Shown: positions 9,508 to 18,084 of the stretch, one piece after another | Numbering within the stretch: position 1 is the first letter of the stretch | Layout: each line of letters begins with the position of its first letter | Source of the DNA: JAWXVD01 sp044425705 | Lineage (GTDB): Bacteria > Bacillota > Clostridia > Lachnospirales > Lachnospiraceae | Direction: 5' to 3' | Assembly: GCA_044425705.1 (NCBI GenBank) | Contig: JAWXVD010000038.1 | Coordinates: 1-26,500, forward strand | Length of the DNA stretch: 26,500 bases | Notes under the pieces: model-generated | What the model was told of the DNA's origin: nothing | Database searches by the model: none | The model's input: the letters and a program-made list of their open reading frames with translations, nothing else | Position numbers and translations under genes: made by a program

Positions 9508-11058
9508 TTACTCCTCCTTTTCCTCTAACTCAGCAAATTTAGCAATCATCGTTGGATTACCTTTTGTAAGTTTCTTTATGCTTAAATCTTGTGCCTTATT
9601 ATTAGCAGTGTTCAAATGTTTTTCTGACAACGTTAAATTTTCTCGCATTTTTGTAAGTAATTTTATTGTATCATCAATATTTTTAATTGCGTCGGAAAAA
9701 CGTTCACTTGCCCACATTACATTTTTACCAAAACTATCTTTAAATGCTATCATTTGATTTTCAAAGTTAGCAATATCAATGTTTTGATTTTGGATATCTG
9801 CTAGTTGCCCTTTGTACTGTGCAGAGTTTTTAGCAGCATTTCTCAATAATGTTATCATCGGTATAAAGAATTGAGGACGAATAACATACATCTTTGGATA
9901 CTTGTGCGATACATCAACAATACCATTATTATAATAATCATTATCTTTTTCTAATAAAGAAACTAATACAGCATATTCACATTTTTTCTCATTTCTATCT
10001 TTGTCTAATTCTTTGAAGAAATCTTCATTTTTCTTTTTAGTAGCTGTTTCATCTGCTTCATTTTTCATTTCAAACATAATAGAAATAAGTTCTGTTCCAT
10101 TGTCGGTGAAATCCTTGAAAATAAAATCACCTTTACTGCCACTTCTAGCATCATTATCTTTTTCAAAATAAGCAGTAGGAAAACCGATATGACGAACTTG
10201 ATTAAAGGATAATTCGCAATGTTGTTCTAGGGTTTCACCAATCATTTTAGTAGATTGTTTCGCTTTAAAATCTTTGTATAGGCTGATTTCTTTCTGATGT
10301 CGTTCTTCCAAACTTTTCAACTCTAGTTCGTGCGTTGACTCCATAGTATCGTTTTTAAATCTGAGAGAGGATATTTCTTTATCTTTTTCTGATAAAGTCG
10401 ATTGCCCTTTTAATTGCTCAGCACTCACTGCTAGTTCTTTTTGATACTCTGCTTGATTAAGTTTATTTGTCAACTTATCAATCTCTTTATTAAATTCGGA
10501 GGTACTTTTCTCTAAAGCAACTTGTGCGTTAGCTCGTTCAATCTCTAATTCGCTATTTTTTTCTTTTTCAGAAGAAGATAGCATCCCCTTTAATCGTTCA
10601 ATCTCTTGATTAGACTCCGATAGACTTTTCTCTAGCTCTATTTTGGCATTTGCTTCTGCCAACTCTAATTCTTTTGCCTTTTCTTTTTGAGATGAAGAAA
10701 CTTCTGCCTTTAATCTTTCAATTTCTTGGTTAGACTCCGACAGACGTTTTTCTAATTCTACTTTAGCATTTGCTTCTGCCAATTCCAACTCATTCTTTTT
10801 ATCATTTTGAGTAGTTTCCAATAATGACTTTAACCTTTCGATTTCTTGCTCGAAATCAGCTTTGTTTTTCTCTAAATTTCGTTGGGATTTTTCATTCTCT
10901 AACGCTATCTCTTTTTCTTTAGCCTGATTTAAAATCTCAACTCTTTGATTTAATTCTTTTTGGAACTCTGCATCACGCACTTGTCCCAGAATAGCTATAT
11001 ATCCAGATTCATCAACCGTAAATATTTCATTGCAATTTGGGCATTTAATTTCATTCAT
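9508..11058 (-). CDS. DUF2130 protein: zinc-knuckle-like N-terminus, long coiled coil, C-terminal nuclease-like domain
   Basis: The 516-residue protein starts with a CPNC half zinc-ribbon (residues 6-9). Residues 40-260 form a charged coiled coil built partly from four 40-residue repeats (51-210). The C-terminal domain from about 270 has GETLEQHCEL, GSKGDFIF and then FEMKNEAD, an arrangement of D and ExK residues like a PD-(D/E)XK nuclease core. This is the DUF2130 family layout. Nuclease activity is inferred from those residues only. The ATG follows brxC by 44 bases with a GGGGGA ribosome binding site, and the gene ends three bases before the PHP-ATPase gene, so the two are probably co-translated and may act together. 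It is not a BREX-1 core gene. Confidence 0.82.
   Translation of the reverse strand: MNEIKCPNCNEIFTVDESGYIAILGQVRDAEFQKELNQRVEILNQAKEKEIALENEKSQRNLEKNKADFEQEIERLKSLLETTQNDKKNELELAEANAKVELEKRLSESNQEIERLKAEVSSSQKEKAKELELAEANAKIELEKSLSESNQEIERLKGMLSSSEKEKNSELEIERANAQVALEKSTSEFNKEIDKLTNKLNQAEYQKELAVSAEQLKGQSTLSEKDKEISSLRFKNDTMESTHELELKSLEERHQKEISLYKDFKAKQSTKMIGETLEQHCELSFNQVRHIGFPTAYFEKDNDARSGSKGDFIFKDFTDNGTELISIMFEMKNEADETATKKKNEDFFKELDKDRNEKKCEYAVLVSLLEKDNDYYNNGIVDVSHKYPKMYVIRPQFFIPMITLLRNAAKNSAQYKGQLADIQNQNIDIANFENQMIAFKDSFGKNVMWASERFSDAIKNIDDTIKLLTKMRENLTLSEKHLNTANNKAQDLSIKKLTKGNPTMIAKFAELEEKEE
10429..10908 (-). repeat. Four in-frame 120-bp tandem repeats in the coiled-coil region
   Basis: Residues 51-90, 91-130, 131-170 and 171-210 of the DUF2130 protein align as 40-residue units with the recurring pieces LELAEANAK, ELEKSLSESNQEIERLK and SSSxKEK. 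The middle two units are closest. The period keeps the reading frame, so unit gain or loss would lengthen or shorten the rod without breaking the protein. Confidence 0.8.
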
Positions 11059-11102
11059 ATCATTATCCCCCTATCAAAATTTGATTTATTATGAGTATCT
11101 TT

Positions 11103-14100
11103 TTAATTTAACTGTATACCATCACAGTTTTTAAGCAATTCTTTTAATCGACCTCTCATGCTTTCTACATAAGCATCTACATCTTGCTCATTTTCTAATC
11201 GCTTAGATGGGAACACAACCTGTCTGTTAAATGCTTTAATCACTTTCTTAGGTGCAGGCTTTCCTTGTGTTACAGGAGTTGTCACTGGCTTAGGAACAGG
11301 TGGTCTTTGTAAAGACTCAATGGTATTGCAAGCATCATCTTTGTAAGTAAGCATAGGTGGTACTAAGCCATCTAAAAGTGCAAGGCTTGTTAGTTCTGCA
11401 ATACGTTCTTTCTTATCGGTATAGAATGTATCAGCCTTTGCCATTACTGTTTTTACAGAAGCATTATTCATATCCCCTTGGTGAGTCGCTTCCATACACT
11501 GACGTACAATTTCAAGAAGTTCTTCACGTTTCACCCCTAGCAATCTTTCATGACCTTCTTTTACTGTTTGCATAAGGGCATTTAACTCTGGTATCTTATT
11601 ATAGCTAAATTTCGCACCATTCATCACTGTCATCAAACGAATCTGATTGAGTGCCTTATTTGATTCTTCCTCTTTAGATAAGTAATCAAGCTCGTTTTTA
11701 AGGTCATTTTCCATCTTAACAGCTGCATCAAAAATAGATACTTGATTTTTAAAGAAGCTCTCTACATTTTGCATATCATCTTTGTTATCAAGTAAATCAT
11801 CTTCTTTTTTAAGGATAATATCAATCAACGAGATATTGTCTTTTTGCCCGAACAATACTTCATCGCACAAAGAAATTGCGTGTTTTACTAAGGAGTGATC
11901 CGGATAATTTTTTCCTGCATATCTGCCATTTAATGCTTCATAGTGGTCTTTTTGCTCGGTAAATTTGCGTACTACAAAAGCGATAAGACTATCTTCATCT
12001 TCTGGAACGTCCATCACATCAAAGTATTCTCTTAAAAATTCTTTGATTGATTTCATTTTTGAAATAGAGATAAGCTCACGTTTTGCAATAGATACTTTAC
12101 CAATTTCACTTTTCTTGCGAAGCATATCTGGAAGTTTTTTGTCATCTGGTTGAATAGTTGTGCCTGCATACTTGATTGTTACTTTTTGTTCGTACACTAA
12201 TCTAGCAGCAACTACTGCAATATCAATTTCTTTCCAACCATAAGGAATCGCTTGGTATCTGCTTTGAATATCAGCCATAGAAGTTGGTAGTTTACGAATG
12301 GCTTGCATTTCTAAGTATTCTTCCATCTTAGCAGCTGCATCTCTGTTATCTTCAAAGCCTGTCATAACACCATTATCAGCACTACCATTTAGTGTAGCAA
12401 TAATATCAGCATCGGTATCAGCATTTTTTGTGATTAGAGATAACTCGCTATAAACATGGGCAACAAGATATTCAAGAGCTTGGTTAATCTTAGACTTTGC
12501 ATCTCCACCCTTAATTTCAATCTTTTCACCATCAGCATAGAATGTAGCTTCTTCAATGGCTTTTCTTAGTTGTTCCGTTGCTGTTATTTCATAGATAGTA
12601 GCTTCATCTTGTTGGTCTTTAATAATGTCTTGCACAGATTTAGCAAGCTGTGTCACGTTCTTTTGCTTGATGTATTTACGGATTTTCATTGCACTTTCAA
12701 GTGCTTCATAGTATTCATTATCTGCAAGCACAACAAATGCACTTCCCTTAGACTCAGTATACAAACGAAGCTCTGTTTTTTCAGTAGGATCCGTTGCAAC
12801 AGTTAAGAAGCGAAGTTTCATACCACCTGTGAAAGCACCAACTGTAACAGTATCTACCATGCGATCAAAGGCAAAGTCATATTTTCCATAACGGAATTTA
12901 GGTGTGTTGTAAACATCAGCAAAAATAGTGTTTGCGATTTTCTCAATGATTGCCCCAGTATCAACATGGGTATCCTTAATCTCTCTTTGAATGTCTTGTT
13001 CTTCATCAGTAAGGAAGTTATAGGTATCACCAGTTCTAGCAATATAGTTTTGACTAATCAAACGTGTCAATGAGTTTTTAACAGACTCACGAAGCATGAT
13101 TTTATCAACACGAATATCATCAGCCATTAAAATAGCGATATTATCAATGTTTGACTTAATGTCATCAATATAACGAAGTAGGTAAAGAAGTTTTAGAACA
13201 TCAATATCTTGTTCTTCTACACCATAGCCATCAGCAGCAGCCTTTTCACATCGTTCCATTACTCTACGAATAGAACCATCTAAGAAGCTATGTACTGTGT
13301 CATAGAAACGGAAGAAAGGCACAAGGGCATATTCATCACGTTCTTGCAATTTTTGAGCAGCTTCTTGGAAACCAGAAAGCATAGAGCGTTCACCACCAGA
13401 AAGGTGTTTACCTGCATTACCATGTTTACGGATTTCAGCGAAAACCTTTTGCATAATAATAAATTGATATGGCACAAATGGGAAGTTGACAGCGAACTCA
13501 GTTGCTCCTGTATATCCCTTAATATCAAGAATAGAATCTGTAAAACTAAATAGGTTACGAAGTACAGAATCATTTTGTCCGTACAATGTTTCAAGCTCTG
13601 TTTTAGCTTCTGGAGTCTTGTCCAAAATACGTTTTTGAATAACTTCATCAACAGAAGATGATGATAGAGAAAGTCTTGTTTTAAATCTAGCTTGGATACG
13701 AGAAAATTCATCAGAACGCACTTTGATAATTTGGTCGATTGCTTCTTGTCCAGTACACATAACCCAAACTTTACCACCACAATCAGTACCGATTTTTTCA
13801 GTAAGAGATTGTAGGTTCAAAAGCATATCGGTATCTGTTCCAACGTATTGACCAACTTCGTCAATCATAAATAGAAGTCTAAAATCTTTTGGTTTTGCAC
13901 TAACATATACATTGATGTCCTCTACGAGCTGTGCAATGCTAATATCAACACCACTCTTATCAGCAAACCATTGTTTTGCATCATCTTCACTCATATCAAG
14001 AACTTCCATGAGTGTTGGGATAATGAATTTGCCATTAAAAGCAAACGCACGACGCATTTCAATCCAAGATTTGCCTTTCTTTTCTTCAAATACACGTCTA

Positions 14101-14636
14101 AATTCTTCTGTTTTACCACTTTGCTCAATATAATATTCAAGCATAGCAACTTTTAAGTTTTCACCATAAAAGCCTAAGTGGTTATAGAACATTTTTGCGA
14201 ATACACGCAAAACTGCTGTTTTATCTTTATTGATTGAACCCTCAATATCAATGTTAAAAAGGATTGTTTCTGTTTTACCTTTTGTAGCCTTATCAATCAT
14301 CATAAAGGTTGCAGGATCGTCTGCAAACTTCTCACGAAAATATTCTACTGTCTTTTTACCATTGATTTCGTTATTGGCAAGAATATAAGAAAGCATTTTC
14401 AAGAAGTGAGATTTACCACTTCCAAAGAACCCAGAAATCCAAACACCAATATCATCTGTTGGATCTGCAATGGCTTCTTCATAATAATTGAAAAAAGAAA
14501 TAAAATGCTTTTTCAGTTCTTTTGTAATTACATACTCTTTTACTTCACGTTCGGTACTATCATCTACTTGGTCAACTTTGATAACTCCGTTGATTTTACG
14601 GTTAATGTCATCAGCAAACATTGATTGTATTTTCAT
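11103..14636 (-). CDS. brxC: BrxC, BREX P-loop ATPase
   Basis: BrxC is the large P-loop protein of BREX-1, required for defence and thought to act in the complex that handles phage DNA. The 1177-residue length is normal for the family. Walker A is GFFGSGKSHFLK (residues 69-80), and Walker B is the hydrophobic strand LLFMIDEVGQYVG (D259, E260). The C-terminus carries a proline-rich linker (PPVPKPVTTPVTQGKPAPKK) before a basic last segment. The ATG has a GAGGAGA site five bases upstream. The first 26 bases overlap the end of the kinase gene, so translation is probably coupled. Composition is richer in G+C than in the inserted genes (23 G/C in the 60 bases 12241-12300). Confidence 0.93.
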   Translation of the reverse strand: MKIQSMFADDINRKINGVIKVDQVDDSTEREVKEYVITKELKKHFISFFNYYEEAIADPTDDIGVWISGFFGSGKSHFLKMLSYILANNEINGKKTVEYFREKFADDPATFMMIDKATKGKTETILFNIDIEGSINKDKTAVLRVFAKMFYNHLGFYGENLKVAMLEYYIEQSGKTEEFRRVFEEKKGKSWIEMRRAFAFNGKFIIPTLMEVLDMSEDDAKQWFADKSGVDISIAQLVEDINVYVSAKPKDFRLLFMIDEVGQYVGTDTDMLLNLQSLTEKIGTDCGGKVWVMCTGQEAIDQIIKVRSDEFSRIQARFKTRLSLSSSSVDEVIQKRILDKTPEAKTELETLYGQNDSVLRNLFSFTDSILDIKGYTGATEFAVNFPFVPYQFIIMQKVFAEIRKHGNAGKHLSGGERSMLSGFQEAAQKLQERDEYALVPFFRFYDTVHSFLDGSIRRVMERCEKAAADGYGVEEQDIDVLKLLYLLRYIDDIKSNIDNIAILMADDIRVDKIMLRESVKNSLTRLISQNYIARTGDTYNFLTDEEQDIQREIKDTHVDTGAIIEKIANTIFADVYNTPKFRYGKYDFAFDRMVDTVTVGAFTGGMKLRFLTVATDPTEKTELRLYTESKGSAFVVLADNEYYEALESAMKIRKYIKQKNVTQLAKSVQDIIKDQQDEATIYEITATEQLRKAIEEATFYADGEKIEIKGGDAKSKINQALEYLVAHVYSELSLITKNADTDADIIATLNGSADNGVMTGFEDNRDAAAKMEEYLEMQAIRKLPTSMADIQSRYQAIPYGWKEIDIAVVAARLVYEQKVTIKYAGTTIQPDDKKLPDMLRKKSEIGKVSIAKRELISISKMKSIKEFLREYFDVMDVPEDEDSLIAFVVRKFTEQKDHYEALNGRYAGKNYPDHSLVKHAISLCDEVLFGQKDNISLIDIILKKEDDLLDNKDDMQNVESFFKNQVSIFDAAVKMENDLKNELDYLSKEEESNKALNQIRLMTVMNGAKFSYNKIPELNALMQTVKEGHERLLGVKREELLEIVRQCMEATHQGDMNNASVKTVMAKADTFYTDKKERIAELTSLALLDGLVPPMLTYKDDACNTIESLQRPPVPKPVTTPVTQGKPAPKKVIKAFNRQVVFPSKRLENEQDVDAYVESMRGRLKELLKNCDGIQLN

Positions 14637-16128
14637 GTATAATCTCCTCGTATTTGTCTTTGCTCTTCATCAACAATATCGTTTTATCTGGAATAGTATT
14701 GCTTAAATCTCTAATTTTGAATCTTCTATTAGAACAGTCCTCCAAAATATCATAAGCGTTTTTACGTATATCAATTCCTACTTCACTATTCACGATATCA
14801 TATGCTATTTTTCCAAAGATATCATAATTTTCCCATTTTCCATATCCCGTTGCTTCAATATACGTATTACTAAGATTTTTTATTATTTTGTTTTGATTTT
14901 CCAGTTCACACTCTATAAATACAGATGCTAATTTTATCCATTTATTAGCTACTACTTGACTAGCTAAGATATTATTATCAGCTAGTTTCACAATATATTC
15001 TTCAACCGCTACTGTATGTTTTCCTTCTCCAATACTAGTAGACATATCCGAAAAATTTGTATCTTCATTTATAACATTTATCAATTCATCGAATGCCTCT
15101 TCCAAACTAATCACAGAGTCATACCTATCCTGTTTATCAGATTTTGTGCAACGTTCAACCAACAATTTAAGTTCGTGTTTTATACCTAAATTTCCATTGC
15201 CCATAATATAATCAACTAACCTCCCTAAAGAGAAGATATCACTTTTTTCATCAAGCAATGTAAAATCACGAAACCCTTCCGGTGCCAGAAATAAGTGATT
15301 GTTTTTAGGACTAAATGTACTTAATTTAGAACGTACATGTGATGCATCTTTTGCAAATCCAAAATCACCAATGTAGCAAATTTCATTTAACATTAGAATA
15401 TTTCCACAATGCAAATCTCTATGAATAATATTCAACTCGTGGGATCTTTTCATCACATTAAGTATTTGCATTATTAGGTCTATTTTTAACTCTCTAGTTA
15501 ATATATTATGTTTTAAATAATCTTCTAAATCTTCATCAGCACGTTTCATTAGAAATGAATGTGTTATTGAATTATAATCAAACACCTCTAATACCGAAAG
15601 TCCTTCTTTATAAAGCTTGTCTTGGATTTCATATTCCGCTTTAAATCGACTGCATATATCTTTATTCTCCCAATTTTCATATTTCAATTGCTTTTTCACA
15701 AGATCATCGTCAAGCAAAAATACTTTAGCAAATGAACCTTCAATACACTTTTCATTAGAGGCGACAATTATTTCTTTGTATCCACTGGAATCGTCAAACA
15801 AAATCCCATATCTTGCACATGATTTGGCAAGTTTTATCTTTATTCGTTCCTCCATTTGTGAATAGTAAATTATGTTATAAATAACTTCAATTAATTTATC
15901 ACGTAACCCTTCCTCAATCTCAGCAAACTGCTTTGTCACCCCTTCGTAACCACTATAGCTTACCTCTTTAATATGGTACAAAATAAACTCATTAAGATTT
16001 AAATATTCATTGTCAAAAATAGTTTCCATGAAAACTGCTTCTAAGCAATCAATATTATCATTGAAAACATATTCATTTAGAACATCATCTATAAATTCCA
16101 ATATAATTTTAAACGGTTTAGCATCCAT
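14611..16128 (-). CDS. Hanks-type serine/threonine protein kinase embedded in the BREX operon
   Basis: The 505-residue protein has a complete eukaryotic-type kinase core. The glycine-loop region is EGSFAKVFL (130-138), with a candidate nucleotide-anchoring lysine at 145/146. The catalytic loop is IHRDLHCGN (D238, N243). DFG is at 255-257, APE at 282-284 and DIFSLG after it. It should therefore be an active kinase. About 125 residues precede and 165 follow the kinase fold, both helical and unrecognised, and there is no membrane segment. It is far shorter than PglW, the kinase of BREX type 2, and lacks a visible NERD domain. It lies between brxB and brxC and overlaps brxC by 26 bases. DNA here is very AT-rich (12 G/C in 15481-15540), suggesting later insertion. 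Targets are unknown. Confidence 0.88.
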   Translation of the reverse strand: MDAKPFKIILEFIDDVLNEYVFNDNIDCLEAVFMETIFDNEYLNLNEFILYHIKEVSYSGYEGVTKQFAEIEEGLRDKLIEVIYNIIYYSQMEERIKIKLAKSCARYGILFDDSSGYKEIIVASNEKCIEGSFAKVFLLDDDLVKKQLKYENWENKDICSRFKAEYEIQDKLYKEGLSVLEVFDYNSITHSFLMKRADEDLEDYLKHNILTRELKIDLIMQILNVMKRSHELNIIHRDLHCGNILMLNEICYIGDFGFAKDASHVRSKLSTFSPKNNHLFLAPEGFRDFTLLDEKSDIFSLGRLVDYIMGNGNLGIKHELKLLVERCTKSDKQDRYDSVISLEEAFDELINVINEDTNFSDMSTSIGEGKHTVAVEEYIVKLADNNILASQVVANKWIKLASVFIECELENQNKIIKNLSNTYIEATGYGKWENYDIFGKIAYDIVNSEVGIDIRKNAYDILEDCSNRRFKIRDLSNTIPDKTILLMKSKDKYEEIIHENTINVC

Positions 16129-16169
16129 ACTTATCTCCCCATCAATTACACTACATAGCTTAAATACAT

Positions 16170-16727
16170 TTAAATGACACTAAAAGCCCTATAATAATCA
16201 TTTGGCTTCAATTTATTAAATAATTTCATTGTATATCCAGTAAATTCACCGGGGTACATAACAAGTATTGGAATATCTGGAAAATGAGGTTGAAGTGCTT
16301 CTAAAAGCGAATGAACTCTCATAAAAGGGAATACCTCTCCGACACCTGTAAGTAGTAGCACATCGCCTTTTTGATGTGGCTCGTATTGTATCTTAGCTAT
16401 AAACTCATCTTCACCAACAGTAGAGTGAAGTTGTTCTAACAAAAACTCATTTCCATCTGTTTCTTCCATATCTGGAATGGCATCTAAAATATCTATATCT
16501 TCACAGGCTTCCAAGAAAATTTTATATAAATCACATTCAATCGTTCGACAATTCAAAGTTGGATCCGTAGTGATTTGTGAGATAAATCGTTTGATTATCA
16601 TTTCATCTTCTGGAGCATAACAAAAAATTCTAATATTCACTTCATTACTAAGACCTTTTCCTTCAAGAAATTCTTCTTGCTTTATCAGTTCTCTTACTTT
16701 ATCTAGTCTTTCTTTAATGTCATTCAT
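16170..16727 (-). CDS. brxB: BrxB (DUF1788), BREX protein
   Basis: This DUF1788 protein, about 185 residues long, is the second gene of BREX-1 operons. It is essential for defence there but has no assigned biochemical activity. MNDIKERLDKVRELI at the start, the central LLLTGVGEVFPFMRVHSLLEALQ and the ILVMYPGEFTGYTMKLFNKL segment near the C-terminus are family hallmarks. A GTG directly precedes the ATG. I chose the ATG because the AGGAGA site is then about seven bases away and homologues begin MND. It starts 12 bases after the brxA stop. The protein ends YYRAFSVI. It is soluble with no membrane segment. Confidence 0.92.
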   Translation of the reverse strand: MNDIKERLDKVRELIKQEEFLEGKGLSNEVNIRIFCYAPEDEMIIKRFISQITTDPTLNCRTIECDLYKIFLEACEDIDILDAIPDMEETDGNEFLLEQLHSTVGEDEFIAKIQYEPHQKGDVLLLTGVGEVFPFMRVHSLLEALQPHFPDIPILVMYPGEFTGYTMKLFNKLKPNDYYRAFSVI

Positions 16728-16738
16728 CACGTCTTCTC

Positions 16739-17365
16739 CTAACCGAAACAGTTAAATGCAGGTAATACTATTTCATCATTATTACTTCTAATCGCATTTT
16801 CCAATGTGGAACTTAGTAGCACAGGGTTCAACTTTTCTGACTTAGCATTATCTAAATACTCATTTTCAACAAGTACCTTTTTTAACACTGATTTTATCTT
16901 CTCTATTGTAGCACTGGACCAACTTGCTACTGCATCATCTTGCTCCTGCAATCTCATAAAAAACATATTTAAATCTTTTTTCCCAAAACTAAAATCCCTC
17001 GTTCTATATTTTTCTGCAACCACTGTCAGCATGAAATCCCATACTAATCGGCTTTGTTTCATCATCGCATATAGACAGATTTGTTTTGAAACTGGGGCAG
17101 GCTGATTTGCAATGGCATTTATCAAGTCTGCATCATTCATGCTGTTTAATCTTCTTACACAACCCTTAGCAATCGTTTTTAATGACTTTTCAGTTGGATA
17201 TTGAAACAGGTTTTCTTCTACGATTTGACCTATAACTTCTTCATCGCTTAATCCATCATTTAGCAGTCTGGCAGCAATCCTCATTTCATAAAAAAGAAAT
17301 TGCTCTCTTGTTAAACTGCCACTTCCGTTGTAAGGAGATGATATACTGTTTGCTTTCGCTCCCAT
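16739..17365 (-). CDS. brxA: BrxA (DUF1819), BREX protein, first core gene
   Basis: This DUF1819/BrxA protein is 208 residues from the chosen start and is the first gene of BREX-1 operons. BrxA is a small all-helical protein reported to bind DNA. SLTREQFLFYEMRIAARLLN and the spaced helices after it fit the family. An in-frame GTG at 17399-17401 would give a longer product, but its first codons lie in the terminal hairpin of the adjacent insertion sequence. The ATG at 17363-17365 has a perfect GGAGG five bases upstream, so I take that as the start. The IS200 element ends about 25 bases upstream, so the native promoter is now about 1 kb away and expression depends on read-through or a promoter supplied by the insertion. 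Confidence 0.9.
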   Translation of the reverse strand: MGAKANSISSPYNGSGSLTREQFLFYEMRIAARLLNDGLSDEEVIGQIVEENLFQYPTEKSLKTIAKGCVRRLNSMNDADLINAIANQPAPVSKQICLYAMMKQSRLVWDFMLTVVAEKYRTRDFSFGKKDLNMFFMRLQEQDDAVASWSSATIEKIKSVLKKVLVENEYLDNAKSEKLNPVLLSSTLENAIRSNNDEIVLPAFNCFG

Positions 17366-17392
17366 ATAGTCCTCCATTAATTTTAAGTCAGT

Positions 17393-17501
17393 AACCACCA
17401 CTTCAAGTGGTGGTTTGATATTAGCCCTATAAGGGCTGATTACATGCTCGCCTTAAAGGCGGGTATCACAAGCACTATTACCATCTGCCTCTTTAAGAGG
17501 C
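17393..17501. repeat. Cluster of four short palindromes at the IS200 right end
   Basis: Four perfect hairpins stand in a row after the transposase stop: 17487-17501 (arms GCCTCTT), 17449-17461 (CGCCTT), 17423-17437 (AGCCCT) and 17393-17415 (11-base arms, core CCACCACTT). The last is the probable end recognised by the transposase. The other three have arms of different sequence with an A/T centre and may act as folded single-strand structures or weak transcription barriers. Confidence 0.75.
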
Positions 17502-17503
17502 TC

Positions 17504-17923
17504 TTACTTGCTTTTCTCTTCTTGTTTCAACTCTTCTTGCTGCTCTTGTATATATCTTTTGATTGCATCTTCAGTGATATTTCCTACCGTTGATACATAA
17601 TATCCTCGTGCCCAAAATGACCTATCCCACTTGCTTCCCATCTCGGGATGTTTATCGAATATCATCAGTGCACTTTTACCTTTTAAATAACCCACAAATT
17701 CTGATACGCTTAGTTTGGGTGGAATACTAACGCATAAATGTACATGATCTGCACACACCGCTCCCTCTACTATTTCAACTTTTTTAAACTCACACAATTT
17801 CTTTAATACTTCTCTAACGTCTACCTTAACATTTCCATACATAATTTTTCTCCGATATTTCGGAATAAAAACAATATGATATTGGCAGTTCCATCTAGTA
17901 TGTGATAAACTTGAACTGTCCAT
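17504..17923 (-). CDS. tnpA: IS200/IS605-family Y1 HUH transposase TnpA
   Basis: This 139-residue single-strand DNA transposase (about 150 is usual) cuts and rejoins ends through a tyrosine-DNA bond. The HUH motif is DHVHL (H60, H62), and the catalytic tyrosine is in IKRYIQEQ (Y124). HIVFIPKYRRKIMYG and WARGYYVSTVG are family signatures, so the enzyme looks intact. There is no tnpB, as in IS200 proper. The AGGAGG site lies eight bases before the ATG but is within one arm of a long hairpin that should mask it, keeping transposase production low. It runs in the same direction as the BREX operon. Confidence 0.95.
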   Translation of the reverse strand: MDSSSLSHTRWNCQYHIVFIPKYRRKIMYGNVKVDVREVLKKLCEFKKVEIVEGAVCADHVHLCVSIPPKLSVSEFVGYLKGKSALMIFDKHPEMGSKWDRSFWARGYYVSTVGNITEDAIKRYIQEQQEELKQEEKSK

Positions 17924-17930
17924 TAGGACC

Positions 17931-17990
17931 GCCTCCTATTCTGATATTGGCTTGCGACACCGATATCATTTTAACATAGGAGGCTTTTTT
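17931..17990. promoter_or_regulatory. Hairpin masking the tnpA ribosome binding site; plus-strand terminator
   Basis: GCCTCCTAT at 17931-17939 pairs with ATAGGAGGC at 17976-17984, with an inner stem TGATAT/ATATCA. On the minus-strand mRNA the paired AGGAGG is the tnpA ribosome binding site. On the plus strand the same stem is followed by six T (17985-17990) and looks like an intrinsic terminator. IS200 elements are known to use both kinds of structure to stay silent. Confidence 0.75.
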
Positions 17991-18024
17991 ATAACATACG
18001 TAACACCTCTGCTTATTCTATTCG

Positions 18025-18041
18025 CCCCAGCATAGCTGGGG
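18025..18041. repeat. IS200 left-end hairpin
   Basis: CCCCAGC-ATA-GCTGGGG is a perfect 7-bp stem with a 3-base loop, 100 bases upstream of the tnpA start. This is the expected position of the subterminal hairpin bound by the Y1 transposase. Confidence 0.75.
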
Positions 18042-18084
18042 GATTAAATTTTTCATTTATCATTATAACATATCCACTGTACCA

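Larger units (their letters stand above)
17390..18052 (-). mobile_element. IS200-type insertion sequence (ends approximate)
   Basis: A single-gene IS200/IS605-family element of about 660 bp. It has a Y1 transposase gene, a subterminal left-end hairpin at 18025-18041 and a right-end hairpin at 17393-17415. There are no terminal inverted repeats or target duplications, as expected for single-strand transposition. The exact ends are estimated from the hairpins. It lies between the stop of the Cro/CI-type gene and brxA, which without it would be only about 60 bases apart. Confidence 0.8.

Noticed and set aside
13280..13780. Long open frame overlapping brxC in another phase
   Set aside because: It lies wholly within the strongly supported brxC frame and shows no recognisable domain.
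14611..16128. Kinase as PglW of BREX type 2
   Set aside because: It is only 505 residues, without a visible NERD domain, and the remaining genes follow type 1 (brxA, brxB, brxC).
17366..17401. GTG start that would extend BrxA by 12 residues
   Set aside because: The first codons lie in the IS200 terminal hairpin, while the ATG at 17365 has a perfect GGAGG at ideal distance.
17393..17501. Row of palindromes read as a CRISPR array
   Set aside because: The palindromes differ in sequence and spacing and belong to the IS200 right end; there are no repeated units or cas genes.
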